From an uncultured Geobacteraceae bacterium (lineage in GTDB: Bacteria > Desulfobacterota > Desulfuromonadia > Geobacterales > Pseudopelobacteraceae): a stretch of DNA of 13,520 bases. The notes beneath the pieces are model-generated. The model saw only the letters and a program-made list of their open reading frames with translations. It was not told the origin of the DNA and made no database searches. The translations under genes and the position numbers were made by a program. Where the stretch lies: NCBI GenBank assembly GCA_903879825.1, contig CAIRND010000066.1:1-13520 (forward strand), written 5' to 3'. This document shows positions 8,290-13,520 of the stretch, piece after piece (within the stretch, counting starts at the first letter, position 1; each line of letters begins with the position of its first letter).

Positions 8290-8837
8290 ATACCGAAGAG
8301 GCACGCAAAATCCTCGCTGAAAGTGATCTGTTAGTCTGTGAAGCGGATGTTGTTGCTGCAATCACCCGGATGGCGAGTGAGATGACAGCAGAGCTGAAAG
8401 ATGTCAATCCGGTGCTGATCTGCTGTATGAACGGTGGACTTGCTTTTACTGGACAGTTATTGACAAAACTGGTATTCCCCCTGCAAGTTGATTATGTTCA
8501 CGCAACTCGCTATGGTCATGAATTACACGGAGTGGCACTTGACTGGAAGGTCAGGCCGCAGACAGATTTGCATGGCAGGACGGTCGTGTTGCTGGATGAT
8601 ATTCTGGATGAAGGGATAACTCTTGCGGCAATTGCAGATTATTGTCGCACCCAGGGAGCGGCACGCGTGATGATGGCTGCTCTGGTTGAAAAACTTCATC
8701 TGCGTAAGGTTACACCTGGGATGCGGGCCGATTTTACCGGAATTGAAGTTGGCGATCGTTTTTTGTTTGGATATGGGCTCGATTACAAGGGCTACTGGAG
8801 AAACGCACCCGGTATCTATGCGCTCAAGAATTCATAG
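8286..8837 (+). CDS. Hypoxanthine-guanine phosphoribosyltransferase family protein
   Basis: This type I phosphoribosyltransferase is expected to salvage hypoxanthine (and guanine) with PRPP to form IMP or GMP in the cytosol. The 183-residue product carries the PRPP-binding loop as VVLLDDILDEGITLAAI (100-116), with the adjacent acidic pair at D104-D105. Other features are the PPi-loop region CCMNGGLAF (46-54), a hood segment DYVHATRYGHEL (69-80) and the C-terminal purine-site region FLFGYGLDYKGYWRN (159-173). VHATRYG and DDILDEG place it in the proteobacterial HGPRT group distinct from E. coli Hpt and Gpt. The exact base preference cannot be read from sequence, so I leave the symbol blank. The ATG overlaps the prmC stop by four bases, and AAAGGAG (8274-8280) inside prmC serves as its ribosome site. 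Confidence 0.87.
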   Translation: MNTEEARKILAESDLLVCEADVVAAITRMASEMTAELKDVNPVLICCMNGGLAFTGQLLTKLVFPLQVDYVHATRYGHELHGVALDWKVRPQTDLHGRTVVLLDDILDEGITLAAIADYCRTQGAARVMMAALVEKLHLRKVTPGMRADFTGIEVGDRFLFGYGLDYKGYWRNAPGIYALKNS

Positions 8838-8877
8838 GAGAGGATGCACATCGGTTGAGGAGATATAAAAACGTGCG

Positions 8878-9138
8878 CTATTTGAATGCGACCCAAGCGT
8901 CGATGCCTTCCTCAGCAAGCAGTTCACGTAACGCTTCTGCAATGTAAAAATTCAAATCACCACATTGATTGAGAATGACGACTTTATGCGATGTGGTCGA
9001 ATGGTACTCGACATCAAGAAGATGGAGAATTGCAGGCTTAAACTCACACTTTATTAAAACAGGATCAGCGGCCAGACGTGGAATACACCGCCTGGCCGCA
9101 TCTTCCAATATCATCATCTCTTCTAAAATATCAGCCAT
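8878..9138 (-). CDS. Small conserved-looking protein of unknown function
   Basis: I do not recognise this 86-residue product. It has no signal peptide and no membrane segment and looks like a compact alpha/beta protein. An acidic N-terminal helix (1-18) leads to a hydrophobic strand-like core near VVILNQC (53-59), then a C-terminal helix IAEALRELLAEEG (66-78) and a final strand DAWVAFK. Cysteines are at 18, 31 and 59, not in a metal-binding spacing. The start ATG (complement of 9136-9138) has only a weak CAGG-type ribosome site. It reads in the same direction as, and lies 106 bp downstream of, the Rh-type channel gene, and converges with the HGPRT gene across 40 bp. Codon use and the balanced amino-acid composition support a real gene, but cotranscription with the channel gene is unproven. 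Confidence 0.65.
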   Translation of the reverse strand: MADILEEMMILEDAARRCIPRLAADPVLIKCEFKPAILHLLDVEYHSTTSHKVVILNQCGDLNFYIAEALRELLAEEGIDAWVAFK

Positions 9139-9244
9139 TTTATGCCTGCATTACCTGTTATTTAAAATAGAAATTACTTGAATCCAATACGTTCTTTGCC
9201 ACACTACCGCTTCTGTCTGGAAAAGGTCAACATGAAATGTCTCA
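9139..9244. other. Intergenic spacer between the Rh-type channel gene and the small ORF
   Basis: This 106-bp AT-rich spacer joins two minus-strand genes. I see no convincing terminator hairpin for the upstream gene. A TTGACC-like element on the minus strand (complement of about 9225-9230) has no good -10 partner at the right distance, so I do not call a promoter. Confidence 0.4.
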
Positions 9245-10471
9245 CTATATACCGGGTTCGGCAACAGCTGCAGATGCTGTGATAGCGGTTAATTCCTCAT
9301 CTTGCTCACATATTTCCCCTTCAAATTCCTCGTCATCACGATACGGCACACTTCTCGTACCAAAAAGTTGAATAATATTTCCGGTGACCAGACCGGCTAT
9401 TGCCGCAACAACGATTGTTATGGATATGCCCGCAAGTTGTGACCCGAAACTTATGCCGCTGACCACAAACAAAGCAGCAACCCCGCCAAGAATTCCAGGC
9501 AGTCCGTGTAAATGCAGCACACCGCAGCTATCTACCTTTTTGGTCAGGTCAGTAAGGCGTGACTGGATAATTGCAAAGCCGAACGTAGAAACAAGTCCGG
9601 CCAGGATTCCTATCACAAATGCGGTGCCGGGTACTGCAATATCACAGGTTGACCCGATGGCAACGCCACCGGCAAGAGTTGCATTCGCGATGTCAGCAGC
9701 AGAAATCTTGCCCCTGAGCTTTGTCGAAGCAAAATAGGTGGCGATGGTAGATCCGCACAAAGCCAGAATGACGTTAACTGCAGTCCGGGGGACATCTGCC
9801 GGGGCGACCAGCGCAGCGCAGAAGCTGGGCCAGAATACCCACAATACCATACTTCCAAGCAGTGAATATCTGTCGCTGGTCTCATCACATTCGATCGGAG
9901 TTTCATACTCTTTTTGTGTGGTCATGGAGACAGCGACAGCCAAGCCGAAGATAGCCCCAAAAGCATGAATTACGATAGACCCGCCGGTGTCAACAACTTT
10001 GCCGCTGATCAGGCCTAAACCGCCATTAAGAACTATCCATTCGTTGAGAGAATAAAACGGTACAAACAAGATACCCAGTATCATATATTGAATCATTTTT
10101 AAGCGTCCGAGAACTGCTCCGGCGCAGATTAACAGGCTGGCGGCTGCGAATTCGGCCAGAATCAGTTTGTCGATAAGACCTTCAGAACTCCCCATGCCGT
10201 AAAAGTTTTCCTTCAAAAAGTACAAAGGGATAGAAACGCTGACTAAAAGATATGTTGCTGTCAGAGCCGACCGCCCGTAGTTCTTAACGAATACCATCAA
10301 AAATCCGAAGCCGAGTAGTAACATAGCCATTATATGAATGGCGCGGTTGTATTTCTGGACATCAGTTAAAGCCGCGAGCGTTGTGCTTGAATTTTCAGCA
10401 GCGTGAACAGTTGCACACATGACAATCAGCAGCGTGGTGAACAGAAATACGTTTGTAATGGTTTTTTTCAT
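9245..10471 (-). CDS. Rh-type (Rh50-like) ammonium/ammonia channel of the Amt/MEP/Rh family
   Basis: Members of this family are trimeric inner-membrane channels that conduct ammonia/ammonium (and, for Rh proteins, possibly CO2). The 408-residue product starts with a likely signal peptide (1-24, ending CATVHA), as in AmtB. About eleven further membrane helices follow. Pore residues are visible: D161 and H169 in VDTGGSIVIHAFGAIFGL, and the second pore histidine, H322, in DSCGVLHLHGLPGILGG. Several segments are Rh-type, not AmtB-type: LWVFWPSFCAAL (210-221), NATLAGGVAIGSTCD (263-277), AEFAAASLLICAGAVLG (106-122) and the SVPYRDDEEFE tail (374-384). An acidic cytoplasmic tail closes the protein. 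AAAGGAG (complement of 10478-10484) lies 6 nt before the ATG. No glnK is next to it, unlike many amtB loci. Confidence 0.9.
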   Translation of the reverse strand: MKKTITNVFLFTTLLIVMCATVHAAENSSTTLAALTDVQKYNRAIHIMAMLLLGFGFLMVFVKNYGRSALTATYLLVSVSIPLYFLKENFYGMGSSEGLIDKLILAEFAAASLLICAGAVLGRLKMIQYMILGILFVPFYSLNEWIVLNGGLGLISGKVVDTGGSIVIHAFGAIFGLAVAVSMTTQKEYETPIECDETSDRYSLLGSMVLWVFWPSFCAALVAPADVPRTAVNVILALCGSTIATYFASTKLRGKISAADIANATLAGGVAIGSTCDIAVPGTAFVIGILAGLVSTFGFAIIQSRLTDLTKKVDSCGVLHLHGLPGILGGVAALFVVSGISFGSQLAGISITIVVAAIAGLVTGNIIQLFGTRSVPYRDDEEFEGEICEQDEELTAITASAAVAEPGI

Positions 10472-10546
10472 GGGTATCTCCTTTGTGTATACCCAACTAG
10501 CATACTATGTGTGCATATACAATAGGTGATTGCTGTTATCTTGGTC

Positions 10547-10562
10547 ATTATATGAGTATAAT
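10547..10562. promoter_or_regulatory. Inverted TATAAT pair, candidate divergent -10 boxes or operator
   Basis: ATTATA (10547-10552), TGAG, TATAAT (10557-10562) is a perfect 6-4-6 inverted repeat. Read on each strand it gives a consensus -10 hexamer facing the gene on that side. The minus-strand box would start transcription about 65-70 nt before the Rh gene; the plus-strand box about 120 nt before the EamA gene. -35 matches are poor (TTGGTG at 15 bp for the minus strand). Confidence 0.35.
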
Positions 10563-10679
10563 TTAGACACCAATCCCTCGTTGTACAATGGTGATGCCAT
10601 AACTGAATGATTGCTGACTGTTTTGTGGGCACGTGCGTATTGTCTGAATATTTATCCGCACACTCAGGCAAACCTCAGT

Positions 10680-10685
10680 TATAAT
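10680..10685 (+). promoter_or_regulatory. Candidate -10 box directly upstream of the EamA start
   Basis: A perfect TATAAT ends 6 nt before the ATG at 10692. A transcript started at the usual 6-7 nt beyond this box would begin at or next to the ATG. No clear -35 box is seen at 16-18 bp, so the assignment is tentative. Confidence 0.3.
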
Positions 10686-10691
10686 CCGCCC

Positions 10692-11564
10692 ATGAACCAA
10701 TTTGCCTTTACCTTGATTGTTATTTCGGCCGCTATGCACGCCCTCTGGAACCTGCTGGTGAAGCGAAGTCACCATAAAACGGTCTTTATATGGTGGATGT
10801 TCATTGCCTCCGGCGGACTCTTTACCGCAGTTATTCTCACGTTGTCACAACCGTTTCTCATGCCGGACCTTCACACAATACTGATGGTTACCATCGGTGC
10901 CATCTGTTTCGTTCTCTACCATCTTTTCAACGGTCGCGCCTACCGTGGCGGTGATCTCTCGGTGGTCTATCCGCTCAGTCAAACCTCAATGATCTATGTG
11001 CCAATCTGGGGTGTCGTTCTACTGGGTGAAAAACTGTCGATACTCGGGGTGAGCGGAATATTACTGGTAATATGTGGGACCTATTCTGTTCAGATGCAAA
11101 AACTTTCGTGGGCCGAAATAGTACGTCCGTTCCGAAATCTGAAAAGTCCTTCAGTGCGCGATGCTCTCACAGCCGGATTTATATATTCCATCGGTTCTCT
11201 TGCTGAAAAAAGTGGCGTCAAAAGCTATTCTCCGCTTTATTTTACCTACATCCTTGTAATGATCATGCTGTTTCTGATGTCCTTTAATATTTTACGGCCT
11301 AAATATCGCCGCATGATTGGTGCGGAGTTTCGGCAGCATTGGAGGCTGATTCTCTGTAGCGGTCCGATAATGATGGCATCGTTTCTCACCTTCCGCTATG
11401 GCTTGAATCTGTCGCAGGTAAGCTACGCCGTACCTGTTCGGCAGGTAAGTATTGTCATGGGGGTGCTGATCGGAATCCTTTTTCTCAAGGAATCGTTTGG
11501 CAAAATTCGCCTTGTTTCTGCATTATTTATTATGGCCGGAGTTGCGTTAATACGGCTCGGCTGA
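10692..11564 (+). CDS. EamA/DMT-superfamily transporter
   Basis: This is an inner-membrane protein of the drug/metabolite transporter superfamily; family members export amino acids, amines, sugars or other metabolites, and the substrate here cannot be told. The 290-residue product has ten predicted helices formed by two related halves. The first half ends with YPLSQTSMIYVPIWGVVLLGE and a following helix ILGVSGILLVICG. The second ends with the matching AVPVRQVSIVMGVLIGILFLKE and LVSALFIMAGVALIRLG: the classic EamA repeat in which each half closes with a Glu-bearing helix pair. I chose ATG 10692 because helix 1 begins right there. The frame stays open back to a TTG at 10611, but the 27 extra residues are polar and unlike the family. 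No Shine-Dalgarno precedes the ATG; see the TATAAT just upstream. Divergent from the Rh-type gene. Confidence 0.85.
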   Translation: MNQFAFTLIVISAAMHALWNLLVKRSHHKTVFIWWMFIASGGLFTAVILTLSQPFLMPDLHTILMVTIGAICFVLYHLFNGRAYRGGDLSVVYPLSQTSMIYVPIWGVVLLGEKLSILGVSGILLVICGTYSVQMQKLSWAEIVRPFRNLKSPSVRDALTAGFIYSIGSLAEKSGVKSYSPLYFTYILVMIMLFLMSFNILRPKYRRMIGAEFRQHWRLILCSGPIMMASFLTFRYGLNLSQVSYAVPVRQVSIVMGVLIGILFLKESFGKIRLVSALFIMAGVALIRLG

Positions 11565-11565
11565 G

Positions 11566-11588
11566 TGTGGCTGATTTCCGTTGCCACA
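11566..11588 (+). terminator. Weak hairpin after the EamA gene
   Basis: TGTGGC (11566-11571) and GCCACA (11583-11588) form a 6-bp perfect stem with an 11-nt loop, starting 2 nt after the stop. The downstream run (TATCCTTTTC) is only partly T-rich, so termination would be inefficient at best. Confidence 0.3.
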
Positions 11589-11631
11589 TATCCTTTTCAA
11601 TAAAATTCAAGGATTGGTTTTTAGTCTGCTT

Positions 11632-13520
11632 ATGAATGATAATTCTCAATTTGATATAGTCCAGCAGGAGCAGCATCGCTTGTCTGATGTACTCACCTCC
11701 ATCGAGGAAACGGCGCGGATGAACAGCGCGAAGATCGCCCACCACGGCGCCTACACGGCCGAATTGGAGAAGGAGCGCCTTGAGTCAGTAAACTGGCATG
11801 AAAAAAATTCGTTGACGGAGAAACTCATCGAGAACGACAAGTTTGATCCCGCCCGGTATCTCACCTCATTCCAGATGACTGACAGTCCCTACTTCGGAAT
11901 TGTCGGGATCAACGACACCGACAGAAAGATCGGTGCAAAAGAATATCTCATCGGAAAACAGGGATTTATATCCCATGACAACAGGGCATTGGTAGTTGAT
12001 TGGCGAAAAGCTCCGATCTCCCGCTTTTTTTATGACTTCGACCCGGGCGATGAATACTTTGAAACGATTCAGGGTAGAGACCGCGAAGGGGTAATTACCC
12101 GGCGTGACACGGTAGAGATAGCGAAACGCTTACTGCGGCGGATCGAATGTAGTGGGGATTTGTACGAGTTGGCCGGCGGCACCTGGGTAAAAAATGCCAA
12201 ACAGTTTCATACGACCACTGATACCAAGGTAGCGAACCAGGACCATCGTATGGTGGATATCGTCTCGCTGATCTCTCCTGATCAGTTCCATATGATTACC
12301 TCGGAAGCCACTGACGGCTGTACCTTGATCACCGGCGGCGCCGGTAGCGGTAAGACGGTTGTGAGCCTTCACCGGTTGTCATGCCTTCAGTTCAATGATC
12401 CCGACAGATTCACCCCTGATCGCTGTCTTGTCCTCATGTTCAACAAGGTGCTCAGAAACTACGTCAGGCAGACGTCCTCCGACCTTCTCGGCAGCACCAG
12501 GGTGGATACGTTCAGCGCCTGGGCCTTAAGCGCCATTGCCGCCCTGACAGGCACGGTCATCAAGCCGGTTGTGGGCGATGACCTGACGGCGCGGAAGAAA
12601 TCGTCGCAGCTGTCCGGTTTACTGGCCCGTTATGTGTCTGAAGTGCAAGAGCCCGACCCGTTTCAGGATCTGTGGCGGTTTTATGGACAGCCGTACGTTC
12701 TGGATACTCTGTGTGTCGAAGGTAAGGGGAAAGAAGCGTTTCTGGCCGATTTGCGTCGGCGTTACTCGGTTAAAAGCCGCGCGGTTTCATTTGCCGACCT
12801 GAGTGTGCTGCTACGGCTCTGCCAACTGCGTGAAAAGGATGGCCCGGTCCGCGAGGCACTCGGCTGGTACGCCCATATCATTGTCGATGAAGGCCAGGAT
12901 CTTTCGCTGCTGGAGCTTGAGGCGATTCTCGCGGCAACGGATAAACGCAATAGTATAACGCTGAGCGCCGACAGCAAGCAGAAGATACTGTCGTGGGTTG
13001 ATGCGGCCGATTTCGATATTTTTCACAAGAATCTGAAGGAGGTTGGGGTGAGTAATGAGACCCTTTCCGTTTCCTATCGCTGCCCCAAAGAGATCATGGC
13101 GCTTGCTTCAAGAATCAGCACCAGGGACAACGAGCAGGTGGGCAGGCATTCAGGTGTCCTTGAGTACCACAAAGCAGCGGATGAGGAGCACGCACTGGTG
13201 TTACTGCGCCAGCTTGTCGAAAAACTGGTCAGTGAGGATCCTGACAGCCTGACGGCGGTCATTTGCAAGAAAAAGTCGGACGAAAAAATGCTTCACAAAG
13301 CACTAACAGGTATAAGCGGGCTGCACCCACAGGGTGAGTTGACCTTTGAACCGGGAGCTCTTGTCACGATAGCCCACCAGGTAAAAGGGGTGGAGTTTGC
13401 ACACGTGATCCTGTACGACCCGAATACAAAGGATTTCAGGAAATCTGCTTTGGATCGGAACCTGCTCTATGTGTGTATTACCCGTGCCTGTAGGCGGTTG
13501 GATATAGTTTATTGGAGAGA
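11632..13520 (+). CDS. HelD-like superfamily 1 (UvrD/Rep-type) helicase/ATPase, 3' truncated by the window
   Basis: The frame from ATG 11632 runs open to the window edge: 629 codons, no stop. The N-terminus (about 1-65) is a charged helical, probably coiled-coil, segment. Next comes a HelD-type domain with SPYFGIVGI (85-93) and LVVDWRKAPISRFFYD (119-134). SF1 ATPase motifs follow in order: Walker A GGAGSGKT (235-242, K241), Walker B VDEGQD (418-423), motif III SADSKQ (445-450), motif IV SYR (481-483), motif V VKGVEF (584-589) and motif VI NLLYVCITRA (610-619, R618). In Gram-positives HelD removes stalled RNA polymerase from DNA; that role here is inferred from the N-terminal domain only. Probably several dozen C-terminal residues are missing. 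No good Shine-Dalgarno lies before the ATG; AAGGA (11609-11613) is 18 nt away. The DNA is clearly more GC-rich than the nuo genes. Confidence 0.85.
   Translation, partial: MNDNSQFDIVQQEQHRLSDVLTSIEETARMNSAKIAHHGAYTAELEKERLESVNWHEKNSLTEKLIENDKFDPARYLTSFQMTDSPYFGIVGINDTDRKIGAKEYLIGKQGFISHDNRALVVDWRKAPISRFFYDFDPGDEYFETIQGRDREGVITRRDTVEIAKRLLRRIECSGDLYELAGGTWVKNAKQFHTTTDTKVANQDHRMVDIVSLISPDQFHMITSEATDGCTLITGGAGSGKTVVSLHRLSCLQFNDPDRFTPDRCLVLMFNKVLRNYVRQTSSDLLGSTRVDTFSAWALSAIAALTGTVIKPVVGDDLTARKKSSQLSGLLARYVSEVQEPDPFQDLWRFYGQPYVLDTLCVEGKGKEAFLADLRRRYSVKSRAVSFADLSVLLRLCQLREKDGPVREALGWYAHIIVDEGQDLSLLELEAILAATDKRNSITLSADSKQKILSWVDAADFDIFHKNLKEVGVSNETLSVSYRCPKEIMALASRISTRDNEQVGRHSGVLEYHKAADEEHALVLLRQLVEKLVSEDPDSLTAVICKKKSDEKMLHKALTGISGLHPQGELTFEPGALVTIAHQVKGVEFAHVILYDPNTKDFRKSALDRNLLYVCITRACRRLDIVYWR

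Larger units (their letters stand above)
10472..10691. promoter_or_regulatory. Divergent intergenic region between the Rh-type gene and the EamA gene
   Basis: This 220-bp AT-rich region must hold the promoters of both divergent genes. It contains the Rh gene's strong ribosome site (10478-10484, complement), an inverted pair of TATAAT hexamers (10547-10562), a perfect 8-bp palindrome GCACGTGC (10629-10636), and a second plus-strand TATAAT at 10680-10685. None of the -10-like boxes has a convincing -35 box at 16-18 bp. I found no sigma-54 element of the TGGCAC-N5-TTGC form, and no tRNA or other RNA gene. Confidence 0.5.

Noticed and set aside
8852..8950. Short plus-strand frame with GAGGAG and GTG start after the HGPRT gene
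   Set aside because: It would give only about 25 residues of serine- and alanine-rich sequence that mirrors the minus-strand small protein.
9245..10471. Plain AmtB annotation for the ammonium-channel gene
   Set aside because: The AmtB signatures around the second pore histidine and the helix following the first are replaced by Rh-type ones, so the narrower Rh50-like call fits better.
10626..10645. Sigma-54-like element (GGCACG ... TTG) upstream of the EamA gene
   Set aside because: The distance between the GG and the expected GC dinucleotide does not fit the -24/-12 spacing, and the GC is absent.
10611..10691. Upstream TTG start extending the EamA protein by 27 residues
   Set aside because: The extension is not membrane-like, lacks a ribosome site and precedes a typical EamA first helix that starts at the ATG.
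11614..11631. TTG start six codons upstream for the helicase
   Set aside because: The purine-rich AAGGA abuts the TTG directly with no spacing, so it cannot act as its ribosome site; the ATG at 11632 is more plausible.
1..13520. CRISPR arrays, tRNA or rRNA genes, insertion sequences, phage attachment sites
   Set aside because: No regularly spaced repeats, cloverleaf-like sequence, transposase frame or terminal inverted repeats were seen on reading both strands.

Overview
The window is bacterial chromosomal DNA, cut inside a gene at both ends. The best guess for the source is a Gram-negative anaerobe or facultative anaerobe of the deltaproteobacterial (Desulfuromonadales-like) type. This rests on the short 133-residue NuoI, the nuoH-I-J-K-L-M-N order and the general look of the proteins. 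It is an inference, not something the sequence proves.

Positions 2-7325 (+) are the distal half of a respiratory complex I operon: the end of nuoH, then nuoI, nuoJ, nuoK, nuoL, nuoM and nuoN. Gaps are 13-54 nt and each complete gene has its own Shine-Dalgarno sequence. These are the membrane-arm subunits plus the 2[4Fe-4S] subunit NuoI. The key proton-channel Glu and Lys residues can be found in K, L, M and N, so the complex looks functional. A strong intrinsic terminator (7351-7387) closes the operon.

Positions 7426-8837 (+) are a two-gene housekeeping unit: prmC (release-factor glutamine methyltransferase) and a hypoxanthine-guanine phosphoribosyltransferase, overlapping as ATGA. On the minus strand follow a small cytosolic protein of unknown function (8878-9138) and a 12-TM-type ammonium-channel-family protein (9245-10471). 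Its signature motifs are those of the Rhesus (Rh50) branch rather than AmtB.

A 220-bp divergent intergenic region (10472-10691) separates the Rh gene from a plus-strand EamA/DMT-family transporter (10692-11564). That gene lacks a Shine-Dalgarno sequence and has a TATAAT six bases before its ATG. From 11632 to the right edge runs an open, C-terminally truncated superfamily 1 helicase of the HelD type. Its DNA is visibly richer in GC than the nuo operon.

No rRNA, tRNA, CRISPR array, insertion sequence or attachment site was seen. The items most worth a second look are the Rh-type channel, the HelD-like protein with altered helicase motifs, the possible leaderless start and the inverted TATAAT pair in the divergent region. 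There is no clear evidence of a wholly new system.
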